From the NCBI RefSeq assembly GCF_001484605.1, contig NZ_CP013747.1:1736001-1800000 (forward strand): a DNA stretch of 64,000 nt, in the 5' to 3' direction. A program made the position numbers and the translations under genes. This stretch comes from Pseudarthrobacter sulfonivorans (GTDB lineage Bacteria > Actinomycetota > Actinomycetes > Actinomycetales > Micrococcaceae). Of this stretch, positions 54,140 through 62,326 are shown one piece after another; position 1 is the stretch's first letter, and each line of letters opens with the position of its first letter. A model generated the notes under the pieces. The model was not told the origin of the DNA. It was given only the letters and a program-made list of their open reading frames with translations, and did not search any database.

Positions 54140-54327
54140 GACGAGGAGCGCCGGCCGATGATGGCATCCAGGACGCCGCGCAGGTCCAGTTTCCCTTCCG
54201 CTGCGCGGCCCAGGAGGGCGCCGACGGCCATAAAGAGGAGCGAGACCAGGAAGCCCCACAGCCCGAACTGGAAGGACATAAACGCTACGAAGGCGCCCAT
54301 GGCGATCCCCACAACGGTCAGATTCAC
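54136..54327 (-). CDS. DUF2273-like small membrane protein
   Basis: A 63-residue protein with two hydrophobic segments (TVVGIAMGAFVAFMSFQFGL and LVSLLFMAVGALLG) and a short basic tail. This fits DUF2273, which is found with Asp23 genes. Overlaps its neighbours by 4 bp on both sides. Confidence 0.8.
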   Translation of the reverse strand: MNLTVVGIAMGAFVAFMSFQFGLWGFLVSLLFMAVGALLGRAAEGKLDLRGVLDAIIGRRSSS

Positions 54328-54821
54328 AGCAGTGCCTCCCTCTCGACGACGGCGACGGCGGGGGCTCCGGCCTTCACCGGCGGCGCCACATAGACATCGG
54401 TTATTTCGACGTTCACTTCAATGACCTGCAGGCCGACGAGTTCCTCGACCGCGCGGTAAACGGCTGCCCTGACCTGATCGGCCAGCGAATGCAGGGGCGA
54501 CCCGTAGGAGGCCACCAGGCTGATGTCCACCGCCACCTGCGTCTCACCGACCTCGGCACGGACGCCAGTAGCATGGTCCGAACTGCCGACGGCGTCCCGG
54601 ATGGCCCCCAGCGCACGCGACGGAGCCGAGCCCAATGAATAGACGCCGGGCACGGCACGGGCAGCGATGCCGGCAACTTTTGCCACGGCGGTCTCAGCGA
54701 TCACGGTGCGGCCATGACCGGGCACGGGCGGCTGGCTGGTAGCAGGCTGGCTGGTAGCAGGCTGGCTGGTAGCATGCTGGCGCTCGACGCCCGCATCGGG
54801 TTGTGGGTTCTGGTATTCCAT
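54324..54821 (-). CDS. Asp23/Gls24 family envelope stress protein
   Basis: A 165-residue protein with the Asp23 domain at about 38-150: TVIAETAVAKVAGIAARAVP, VAVDISLVASYGSPLHSLAD and VNVEITDVYV are characteristic. An N-terminal low-complexity stretch carries three ATSQP copies from a 15-bp tandem repeat. First gene of the operon that also holds DUF2273, the small protein, DUF6286 and AmaP-like genes. Asp23 proteins act at the membrane under envelope or alkaline stress. Confidence 0.9.
   Translation of the reverse strand: MEYQNPQPDAGVERQHATSQPATSQPATSQPPVPGHGRTVIAETAVAKVAGIAARAVPGVYSLGSAPSRALGAIRDAVGSSDHATGVRAEVGETQVAVDISLVASYGSPLHSLADQVRAAVYRAVEELVGLQVIEVNVEITDVYVAPPVKAGAPAVAVVEREALL
54730..54774. 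repeat. Three exact 15-bp tandem repeats in the asp23 gene
   Basis: GGCTGGCTGGTAGCA repeats three times without error, encoding the ATSQP repeats near the N-terminus on the other strand. Because 15 is a multiple of 3, changes in copy number would lengthen or shorten the protein in frame. Confidence 0.85.
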
Positions 54822-54841
54822 CAGACACTTCCCCTTCTGTT

Positions 54842-54872
54842 GTTCCCAACCCTATCCCCTGCGTGTGGGAAC
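54842..54872. promoter_or_regulatory. Inverted repeat upstream of the asp23 operon
   Basis: GTTCCCA (54842-54848) and TGGGAAC (54866-54872) are complementary with 17 bases between, about 20 bp upstream of the asp23 ATG. It could be an operator or a weak hairpin after the lipoprotein GH32 gene. Confidence 0.4.
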
Positions 54873-54892
54873 GCACGGGAATCCGTGGCGAG

Positions 54893-56569
54893 TCAGGCCA
54901 GCTTCCGGCCGGTCAGCGTAAATCCGGTCTTTCCGCCTTCGCTGAACACCGAAGTGTCAGTGTTGGACCAGTCGGGCAGGAAGAGATCTGTGACAACAGT
55001 GCCGCTTCCGGGGGCGAACACTTCCACCGAGGAGGTATCGAGCAGGATCCGCAGCTTCAGTTTTCCGTCCACGAGCGGGACGCTCACCTGGTGGTAGGGG
55101 CTGAACTTGTCCGAAAAGTTTGAGGTCCCTGCCGCGGACCGGTCAACCGTCAGCGTGCCGGACTGCGCCTGGTAGCGGATCTGGAGCCCGCGCAGTTCGA
55201 TTCCGGCCTCCGCAGCACCGTCCGGCGTCAGTTCAACATCCAGGAGTTGGGACCTGGAGGAGAAGTCCTCCCCCAGCGGCTTGCTTTCATCGGCAACGGT
55301 GAGTTGCCGCTCGGAGGCAGCTCCACTGGACAAAACTCCAGCGGGGGCAGCGGCGATGGACGAGCGCAAGACGGGCCTGCCGCCGTCGTCGATACCGTTG
55401 CTGCCGCTGCCGGAGAGCGTCAGTTCGCGGGGAATTGCCATGGCGCCGCGCCACGGGGTGGTGGGCATCTTCTGGGCGTAGTCCCAGTTCCCCATCCAGC
55501 CGAAGAGGACGGGCTTGCCGCCGGGGGCGCCGGAGATGGTGGTGGCCGCGTAGAAGTCCGCGCCGTAATCCACCCACTGGTGGTCCTGCAGCGGAGCGTC
55601 CGGACCCGCGGCACCCTGGGCGCGGAACGTCACGCCGTCGAACTCTCCCGTGAAGTACTGCATGCCTGAGCCGCCGGCTATGCCCCCCGGGTTGATGCTG
55701 AGAAGCATGACCCAACGCCGTTCGTCGGTCCCCTCCATGGGAACCTCCAGGAGTTCAGGCATCTCCCACAGTCCGCCCTGGGCGCCGACACCGGAGAAGT
55801 CGCTGAGGAAGTCCCAGTGCAGCAGGTCCTTGGATTTATAGAGCTTCACCACGTGGTCGTCGGCCACGACGGTGGTCATGACCCAGTATTGTCCCGGCTC
55901 GTACCAGGTGACTTTGGGATCGCGGAAGTTCTGCGAAGAGGGTTGCAGATCCACCACCGGATTGTCCTGGTACTTCTTCCAGGTGCGGCCGTGGTCGAGG
56001 CTGTACGCGGCGGACTGGGCCTGGGAGCCTTTGGGCAGCGGGGCGTTGTCCTTGTAGGCACTCGTATATAGGGCAACCATGGCCGGCCGGTCCTTGCTGC
56101 CCAGCCCCGAGGTGTTGTCCGTGTCCACCACGATCGAGCCGGAGAAGATTTCCTCGGTCTCCGTGGCCTCCATGGCCACCGGCTCTTCCGCCCAGTGCAC
56201 AAGATCGGTGCTGGTGGAGTGGCCCCAGGACATGTTGCCCCAGTCGTTGCCCTTCGGGTTGTACTGGTAGAACGCGTGGTAGGTGCCGTCTTCGTACACC
56301 AGGCCGTTGGGATCATTCATCCAGTTCTTTGACGGCGTCAGGTGCGCCGCAGGACGCCAGGGATCGCCGGCCGACGGCGTGGCGGCACCTTGGGAGGAAC
56401 CCTCAGGAGGGTGGCTCCCGGCGTCGGGATTCACGTTCTGCGAATCAGGGGTGCAGCCGGCGGCTGTCACCGCCAGGAGCAGGGCGACGACGGCGGAAAG
56501 GGCCGGTCTGCTGGACCTGCGTCTGTCCGGGCTGCTCAGGTGCGGCCGGGAAGCGGTGAAGAAAAGCAT
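54893..56569 (-). CDS. GH32 levanase/fructosidase lipoprotein
   Basis: A 558-residue extracellular lipoprotein fructan hydrolase. The signal peptide ends with the lipobox VTAAGC (Cys39). GH32 motifs: NWMNDPNGL with nucleophile Asp86, NFRDPKV with the transition-state Asp, and LWEMPELLEV with the acid/base Glu. The C-terminal part is the usual beta-sandwich. I chose the ATG before LFFTAS (AGGA upstream) over longer frames. It follows levansucrase with a hairpin between and would trim levan outside the cell. Exo- or endo-levanase cannot be decided. Confidence 0.9.
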   Translation of the reverse strand: MLFFTASRPHLSSPDRRRSSRPALSAVVALLLAVTAAGCTPDSQNVNPDAGSHPPEGSSQGAATPSAGDPWRPAAHLTPSKNWMNDPNGLVYEDGTYHAFYQYNPKGNDWGNMSWGHSTSTDLVHWAEEPVAMEATETEEIFSGSIVVDTDNTSGLGSKDRPAMVALYTSAYKDNAPLPKGSQAQSAAYSLDHGRTWKKYQDNPVVDLQPSSQNFRDPKVTWYEPGQYWVMTTVVADDHVVKLYKSKDLLHWDFLSDFSGVGAQGGLWEMPELLEVPMEGTDERRWVMLLSINPGGIAGGSGMQYFTGEFDGVTFRAQGAAGPDAPLQDHQWVDYGADFYAATTISGAPGGKPVLFGWMGNWDYAQKMPTTPWRGAMAIPRELTLSGSGSNGIDDGGRPVLRSSIAAAPAGVLSSGAASERQLTVADESKPLGEDFSSRSQLLDVELTPDGAAEAGIELRGLQIRYQAQSGTLTVDRSAAGTSNFSDKFSPYHQVSVPLVDGKLKLRILLDTSSVEVFAPGSGTVVTDLFLPDWSNTDTSVFSEGGKTGFTLTGRKLA

Positions 56570-56589
56570 GGGGATCCTAAAATTTGAGG

Positions 56590-56622
56590 CGGGGACGCCC
56601 GTGAATGTCACGGACGTCCCCG
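56590..56622 (-). terminator. Hairpin between levansucrase and GH32 lipoprotein genes
   Basis: A 15-bp inverted repeat with one mismatch (56590-56604 and 56608-56622) and a 3-base loop. It lies 68 bp past the levansucrase stop and 20 bp before the next ATG. It may end the levansucrase transcript or tune read-through. Confidence 0.6.
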
Positions 56623-56689
56623 TTTACTGATTTCGCCCCGGTCAGGGGAGGTGCCGGCTACTGCTGGTGCCGGTCACCGTTAATGCCGG

Positions 56690-58285
56690 TCACTTGTAGT
56701 GGCCGGCACCGCCGACGTTGAGGTTGGTGGGCAGGTAGCCGAACGGGCCAAGGCCGTTCTGGCCGAATGTGCGGTCAACCTGTGAGATTCCGTCGCGGAA
56801 GTTGATCTTCACGGTGGGTGACAGGGATCCGCCGCGGACACCGTTCACGTTGTCGATGAAGGACTGCACCAGGCCGCCCGGCTGCACGTAGTGCGAATAG
56901 GCCTGGAACTGCCGGCCGTTCTGGCTGGGGGTTGGCCTTTCCGGGGATTCGGACGGCAGGTTCAGGTCCGTGGGCGAGGCCAGGGCCAGGCCGCTGTTGT
57001 TCATCGGCTGGTAGTCCGACCGGATGCCGTCACCGGCGAAGCCGTAGACGCCGTCAGGGCCGCGCATTCCCGCCGCGTAGGTGAACTGGTGGCTGATGGT
57101 GAACAGGTAGTACTTGTTCTTGCCGCCTTCGTTCTGGATGAAGATCTGCGGGCGTTCCGTCTGGTCGTTGACGCAGTTCGCGGACAGGATCGGCGGCAGG
57201 AAGGACCACTTGGTCAGGTCCTTGTTGTCCGCCACTGCCAGGCCCACGTTGGCGGTCTGGTAGTAGGCGCCGGAGCTGTTGACCTCATTGAGGTTCTCGG
57301 CGTTGGGGTCTCCCGGCTGGTAGCCGAGGTCCTCGGCCTTGCACTCGTATTCTCCACGGGTGCCGCCGGTGTTGCCTTCGAAGACCATGTAGGTCTTGCC
57401 GGGGTGTGCCGGGTCCTCGAACGTGTACGGATCGCGGAAGGCGAAGCCGGGGTTCTGGGCCTTGTTCTGGTACATCTCGCCGTCGGGCTCAAGGAGCTTG
57501 GTGTGCGTGAAACCGTCGAAGGTGACGCCGTTTTGGTCGGCGTGGATGTTGCCGAGGGCCTTGGCGATGGCAGCGTCAGGGGCGATGCCGCCGCCGCCGG
57601 CGTTCCGCTCGGCCACGTCGTAGAACGTGGTGGCCGTGTAGAAGACGTTGACGTGGTTGCCCTGCATCAGGCGGGTAGAACCGGACCATTCCGTGTTGCC
57701 GATGGAGGCGCCGTCAGCAAAGACGTGTCCGCCGTAGTTCCACTTGTCCGTGGCCGGGTCAGCGTTGGTCTTGCGGAAGAAGTAGCCGATCCGGGCGTTC
57801 CAGTGGCGCTGGTCGAAGCCGTAGCCAGCGTCACGGTCGGCCACGAGGGAGAAGATGACGTCCCAGCCCTTGTAGCTGATCTGGTTCGCGTTTTCGTCCG
57901 TGAGGGACCAGGTGTCCCAGACCCAGACGTCGTCATTCATGGTGGGGAAGTCTTCGGGGATCTCCGGCATGGTGACGTCCGGGCTCATGGAGTTCACGCC
58001 GGGAGCCACTGTGGAGTCGCTTTGGGCCATGATCTGCTTAGCGTCCGCGCGGGTCCACTTCGAGGTGAAGTCCGACGCCGGGTCATAGGCTTGCTGGCTG
58101 TGCGTGCTGGGCAGTGGGAAGCCCGGGGTGGGGGCCGGCATCTGCTGCGCGGCCGGCGGATCCGCCGGCTCGTTGGCCTGCGCTGAGGGAACGGCCAGGA
58201 AGACCGATGCCACTACAGCTGCAGCCAGTGCCGCGGCGGCAGGGCGCCACCGCAGCATCCGGACAGGTTGAGGGTGCTTGTGCAT
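56690..58285 (-). CDS. Levansucrase (GH68), secreted
   Basis: A 531-residue secreted fructosyltransferase that builds levan from sucrose. Residues 1-37 are a signal peptide ending SAQA. GH68 motifs: VWVWDTWSLTD with nucleophile Asp124, FAFRDPYTFED with Asp285, and VNDQTERPQIF with acid/base Glu377. EWSGSTRLM is another family motif. The DQTERPQ form is like that of Gram-negative-type levansucrases. A promoter is predicted about 190 bp upstream and a LacI operator 44 bp further. Works with the two GH32 enzymes in this locus. Confidence 0.94.
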   Translation of the reverse strand: MHKHPQPVRMLRWRPAAAALAAAVVASVFLAVPSAQANEPADPPAAQQMPAPTPGFPLPSTHSQQAYDPASDFTSKWTRADAKQIMAQSDSTVAPGVNSMSPDVTMPEIPEDFPTMNDDVWVWDTWSLTDENANQISYKGWDVIFSLVADRDAGYGFDQRHWNARIGYFFRKTNADPATDKWNYGGHVFADGASIGNTEWSGSTRLMQGNHVNVFYTATTFYDVAERNAGGGGIAPDAAIAKALGNIHADQNGVTFDGFTHTKLLEPDGEMYQNKAQNPGFAFRDPYTFEDPAHPGKTYMVFEGNTGGTRGEYECKAEDLGYQPGDPNAENLNEVNSSGAYYQTANVGLAVADNKDLTKWSFLPPILSANCVNDQTERPQIFIQNEGGKNKYYLFTISHQFTYAAGMRGPDGVYGFAGDGIRSDYQPMNNSGLALASPTDLNLPSESPERPTPSQNGRQFQAYSHYVQPGGLVQSFIDNVNGVRGGSLSPTVKINFRDGISQVDRTFGQNGLGPFGYLPTNLNVGGAGHYK

Positions 58286-58471
58286 GTTTTGCTCTTCTCG
58301 CGGAGTTGAAACTATTCGTGGAAGACGGGCAGGTGCCCTGTTCCTCGAAACTCCGGCAGCCCCGACGACGCAACAGGCGTCATCGAGGACGCCGTTGTGT
58401 CGAGGGGTACGGGGCTTGGGTAGGGCCCCGCTTCAGGGCCAGGAACGATATCTCTTCCCTGGCCCGCCTCT

Positions 58472-58500
58472 ACGCTAGGCAGCCGGCGAGGGCCTTACAA
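58472..58500 (-). promoter_or_regulatory. Predicted levansucrase promoter
   Basis: Minus strand: TTGTAA (58495-58500), 17-bp spacer, TAGCGT (58472-58477). The expected leader is about 180 nt. Confidence 0.5.
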
Positions 58501-58541
58501 ACCGTGTTTCACGACCGAAATGCCACATGTCAGACATTTGA

Positions 58542-58555
58542 TGCAAGCGCTTACA
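58542..58555. promoter_or_regulatory. LacI-type operator upstream of levansucrase
   Basis: TGCAAGCGCTTACA differs from the site at 51894-51907 at one base. It lies 41 bp upstream of the predicted -35. If that promoter is right, a regulator here could activate, or the true promoter may overlap the site. Confidence 0.72.
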
Positions 58556-58743
58556 TTTCTGATTGCGCGCGCGTTCCATATCGGAGTGGCAGCGTCAAAT
58601 GTTTCAAGTCGAATCTGTTTTAGTGAGAAGATTCACCTGCCGTTTGCCTGCTTTTCCTCTTCGGTTGCTCGGTAACGGCCGTTTTGAAGCCCCAAAAGGG
58701 CTTCTACGGAACAATCGATGGGGTGCCGGGCGGCAGCGGGTGG

Positions 58744-60303
58744 CTAGGGGAACAGCGGGCGCGGCCCCCGAAAAACGTCGTCCATCCGCCAGGCGTCGAG
58801 CTGCCGCAGGCGCACGTTCCCGATAGCGGACAGCCGCACGGCAGTCCCGCCAAGGGTGGGATAGACCCGGGCTGTCAGGGGCTTGCCGTTGGCGAAGATC
58901 TCGACGGCGGAGCGGTCCACCAGTACTCGAAGGTGAAGCTTTCCGTCGGGCAGGTTCACTGGCCCTGACCGCTCTTCCGCGTCCACAGAATGGTCCAGGC
59001 TGCTGCCGGAGCGGTCCAGCCGCAGCCATGACTCCCCGCTGCTTCCGGCGGCGCGGCCCACCTCGATGACGGTCTCCTCGGCGGAGCTCTGGGTTCCGGC
59101 CGGAGAAACGGCGGAAGCCAGGATCCCGAGCCGGAAGACACTCCCCGGCTCCAGTTCAAGGTCCAGTTCCACGTCCAGCTGGTTGCCGGAAACCCCGGTG
59201 AGAACGTCGCTGCCGGCCACTTCGCGCGGCCCGATTCTGACGTGGTCCCGGCGGAGCGACTCGACCTCCGGGACCGGCGCAAAGGCCAGGTCCCCTTCGG
59301 AGTCGAGGGTCGCCACGCGCGGCAGGCTCATCACGCCGGACCAGCCTGCCTCCACCATGGCCTCGTCCGTCCGGCCCTCCTGCAGCCACCCGAACATCAC
59401 GCGGCGGCCGGCGTCGTCGGCGAACGACTGGGGCGCGTAGAAGTAGCGTCCGCCATAGTCCAGCCGGCGCAGCTGCCGCGGGGTGTATGAGTCGCCCTCG
59501 TACCGCCCGGTCCAGTACAGCGGATGCCGGGTGTCGCCGTCGTCCCATGCGGAGAAGACCAGCACGTCATCGGCCGCACCGCCGTCGGAACCGAGCGTCC
59601 CGGAGCCGGCGCGGAACAGGTCCACGCACTCCCACATGGTCCCTTCCCAGTCCGTCGCCGCGGGATCTCCGGCGGACGCGTCGCCGATGAACAGCGGCCC
59701 GATGTAGTCCCAGGTCCGGAGGTCAGCTGACTCGTAGAGGAACGCCGTGCCGCCGCGTCCCCGGATGCCCGAGCCCACCAGCTGGCGCCAGCGGGAACCC
59801 TCACGCCACACACAGTGGTCCCGGTAGGCGGTGACGTCCACCCCGGCCGGCGGGGCCGCAATCACAGGGTTTTCCGGGGCTTTGGTCCAGGTGAGCAGGT
59901 CCGGCGAGCCGACCGCCACACAGGGCAGTTCGTGTTCCCCGCGCCGGCCTGAATACACCAGGGTGGGCGTGCCGCCGTCGTTCACCAGCACCCCGGACCA
60001 GCAGCCGTCAGCGTCCGCCGAGTGCGGGGCGTCCGTGGGTTCCAGCGCGATTGGCTGGTCCGTCCAGGTGACCAGGTCCGTGCTGGTGGCGTGGCCCCAG
60101 AGGATGCGGTGGTGGAAGGCGCCCTCCGGGTTGTACTGGTAGAAGAGGTGGTAGGTGCTGTTCCACTGGCTGACCCCGTTGGGATCGTTGAGCCAGCCCG
60201 CGGGCGAGACGAAGTGGAAGCGCGGCCGGTGCGGGTCCGCCTCGGCGCGGATCACGAGTTCGTCCTGCGGCACGGTGGCCAGGGGATGGGTCAGGCCGGT
60301 CAT
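58744..60303 (-). CDS. GH32 beta-fructofuranosidase, cytoplasmic
   Basis: A 519-residue GH32 hydrolase without a signal peptide. Motifs: PAGWLNDPNGV with nucleophile Asp40, VTAYRDHCVWR in place of RDP (RDH), and TMWECVDLF with the acid/base Glu, followed by a beta-sandwich domain. The ATG at 60303 overlaps the stop of the ABC ATPase gene by 4 bp, so it is coupled to the importer. It should hydrolyse imported sucrose or short fructo-oligosaccharides. The RDH form is known in a subset of GH32 enzymes. Confidence 0.9.
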   Translation of the reverse strand: MTGLTHPLATVPQDELVIRAEADPHRPRFHFVSPAGWLNDPNGVSQWNSTYHLFYQYNPEGAFHHRILWGHATSTDLVTWTDQPIALEPTDAPHSADADGCWSGVLVNDGGTPTLVYSGRRGEHELPCVAVGSPDLLTWTKAPENPVIAAPPAGVDVTAYRDHCVWREGSRWRQLVGSGIRGRGGTAFLYESADLRTWDYIGPLFIGDASAGDPAATDWEGTMWECVDLFRAGSGTLGSDGGAADDVLVFSAWDDGDTRHPLYWTGRYEGDSYTPRQLRRLDYGGRYFYAPQSFADDAGRRVMFGWLQEGRTDEAMVEAGWSGVMSLPRVATLDSEGDLAFAPVPEVESLRRDHVRIGPREVAGSDVLTGVSGNQLDVELDLELEPGSVFRLGILASAVSPAGTQSSAEETVIEVGRAAGSSGESWLRLDRSGSSLDHSVDAEERSGPVNLPDGKLHLRVLVDRSAVEIFANGKPLTARVYPTLGGTAVRLSAIGNVRLRQLDAWRMDDVFRGPRPLFP

Positions 60304-61352
60304 GCGGAAACCATTTCTTCCAGGGGGTCGGTCGCCAGCGCGTGGCTGGCTGCGGCGGCGGGCGGCCGGTACAGGTGGCAGCGGACCCAGTGACGGTTGG
60401 CTGGATCGCCCACCTGGTGCCGCACGGGTTCGGCGGAGGAGCACCGCTGCTGCGGGTCGCCGTCGTAAGCGCACGACGCCGGTTCCATCACCGCCGCCCG
60501 CAGCGCGGCGCGCTCGGAGGGATCGTAGGATCCGGTGCGGGCAGGGTCCGGAACGGCCGATACCAGCAGCCGGGTGTAGGGGTGTGCCGGGTTCGCCAGG
60601 AGGTCCAGCGATTCGCCTTCCTCCACGAGTTCACCGGCAAACATCACGGCGATGCGGTCGGCGAGGTAGCGCGCCGAGGCAAGGTCGTGGGTGATGTAGA
60701 GCATGGAGATGCCTTTCCCGTCCCGGAGCCCGCGCAGCAGGTTGAGGATGCCGATACGGACCGAGACATCCAGCATGGAGGTGGGCTCGTCGGCGAGGAT
60801 CACCTCGGGTTCCACGGCCAGCGCCCGGGCGATGGCCACGCGCTGGCGCTGGCCGCCGGAGAGCTCATGCGGGTAGGAATTGAGCATGTCCGGGGTGAGT
60901 CCCACGGTGGTCATCAGTCCGTCCAGCCTGGTCCGCAGCTGGTCCGGGGTCCCGGCATTTCCGTGCAGCGTGAGGGAACGCGTCAGGAAGTGTTCGATCC
61001 GGTGGACCGGATTCAGGGAGCCGAACGGGTCCTGGAACACCATTTGCACCTGTGCCCGGTATTCCCTGGATGCCTGGAACCGGTCCCGTTTCAGGACGTC
61101 CGTGCCGTCCAGCAGGATCTGGCCGGAGGTTGGCTTTTCCAACCGCGCAATGCAGCGGGCGAGGGTGCTCTTCCCGGAGCCCGACTCCCCCACGAGGGCC
61201 ACGATTTCGCCCCTGCCGATGCTCAGGTCCACCCCGCCGAGGGCCCGCACGGTGGCACGGGAGAACAGCCCGCCGCTGTGGAAATCCTTCACCAGGCCCC
61301 GTACCTCAAGGGCCGGGGCTTCCAGGGCCGGTGATTCACTGTGCTTGCTCAT
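60300..61352 (-). CDS. Peptide-type ABC transporter ATP-binding protein (OppF/DppF-like)
   Basis: A 350-residue ATPase with GESGSGKSTLARCIARLE, LSGGQRQRVAIARALAVEP, VILADEPTSMLD and ISMLYITHDLASARYLADRI. The extra C-terminal stretch contains Cys residues (CAYDGDPQQRC) typical of the OppF extension. Overlaps the following GH32 and the preceding ATPase genes by 4 bp. Context suggests the importer carries fructo-oligosaccharides. Confidence 0.92.
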   Translation of the reverse strand: MSKHSESPALEAPALEVRGLVKDFHSGGLFSRATVRALGGVDLSIGRGEIVALVGESGSGKSTLARCIARLEKPTSGQILLDGTDVLKRDRFQASREYRAQVQMVFQDPFGSLNPVHRIEHFLTRSLTLHGNAGTPDQLRTRLDGLMTTVGLTPDMLNSYPHELSGGQRQRVAIARALAVEPEVILADEPTSMLDVSVRIGILNLLRGLRDGKGISMLYITHDLASARYLADRIAVMFAGELVEEGESLDLLANPAHPYTRLLVSAVPDPARTGSYDPSERAALRAAVMEPASCAYDGDPQQRCSSAEPVRHQVGDPANRHWVRCHLYRPPAAAASHALATDPLEEMVSA

Positions 61353-62326
61353 GAGTGTGCTCCTTCCAGGGCGGGCTGGTTCTGGGCTGTCTGAGCCTGA
61401 GGAATCTGGTCCGGGGAAACCGGGGCGACGAAATGCCCGGGAGCCGCTTCCCGGAGGTCGGCGATGTTGCTGAACTTCACGCCGTCGGCCAGGCCGGTGA
61501 GCGGCACGCGCGGCCCTGTCAGGGGTGGGAACGCTCCCATCAGCGCCTGCGTGTACGGGTGGCGTGGGGCGGTATGGATGTCCCTGGACTTGGCCGTTTC
61601 CACGATCCTGCCGCCGTACATCACCGCCATTCGGTGCGAGAGTTCCACCATGAGGGACATGTCGTGCGTGATGAAGAGGACTGAGAAGCCCAGCTGGTGC
61701 TGCAGGTCCTTGATCTGGGCCATGATTTCCTGCTGCACCACCACGTCCAGGGCGGTGGTGGGCTCGTCGAGGATCAGGAGCGAAGGCTTCAGTGCCACGG
61801 CCATGGCGATGACCGCGCGCTGGCGCATGCCGCCGGACAGCTGGTGCGGGTAGGACTTCAGCCGGGCGGGATCGATCCGGACCAGTTCCAGCAGTTCGGC
61901 GGCCCTCCGCAGGGACTCCTTGCGGGAGTAGCCGGCGTGCGTGGTGAAGATGTCGACAATCTGGTCGCCGATGGTCATCACCGGGTTGAGCGAGTTCATG
62001 GCCGATTGGAAAACCATGGCCACGTCCTGCCAGCGGAACCGGCGGAGCTCTTCCTTGCTCAGCGAAAGGACGTCCCTGCCGCCGAAGCGGATGCTGCCGC
62101 CTGCGATCTCCGCGGGGTCGCGCAGCAGCCGCATGATGGCGTTCGCGATGGTTGATTTGCCGCAGCCGGATTCGCCGGCCAGGCCGAAAATCTCGCCGGC
62201 GCCGATGCTGAAGGAGACGCGGTCGACGGCGGTGGTGGACCGGGTATCGCCGCGGTACTTCACGGTGAGGTCCTTGATCTCCAGGACGGGCTGGTGCGAG
62301 CCGAGGGAAGTCTGGGAGACGGTCAT
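61349..62326 (-). CDS. Peptide-type ABC transporter ATP-binding protein (OppD/DppD-like)
   Basis: A 325-residue ATPase with GESGCGKSTIANAIMRLL, LSGGMRQRAVIAMAVALKPS and LLILDEPTTALDV, and the C-terminal segment PRHPYTQALMGAFPP. Start at 62326 overlaps the permease stop by 4 bp. Partner of the OppF-like ATPase. Confidence 0.92.
   Translation of the reverse strand: MTVSQTSLGSHQPVLEIKDLTVKYRGDTRSTTAVDRVSFSIGAGEIFGLAGESGCGKSTIANAIMRLLRDPAEIAGGSIRFGGRDVLSLSKEELRRFRWQDVAMVFQSAMNSLNPVMTIGDQIVDIFTTHAGYSRKESLRRAAELLELVRIDPARLKSYPHQLSGGMRQRAVIAMAVALKPSLLILDEPTTALDVVVQQEIMAQIKDLQHQLGFSVLFITHDMSLMVELSHRMAVMYGGRIVETAKSRDIHTAPRHPYTQALMGAFPPLTGPRVPLTGLADGVKFSNIADLREAAPGHFVAPVSPDQIPQAQTAQNQPALEGAHS

Larger units (their letters stand above)
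58286..58743. other. Intergenic region upstream of levansucrase
   Basis: A 458-bp gap holds the levansucrase leader, a predicted promoter (58472-58500) and a LacI operator (58542-58555). A small hairpin (GAAGCCC/GGGCTTC, 58686-58704) lies past the cytoplasmic GH32 stop. I see no convincing gene. Confidence 0.6.
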
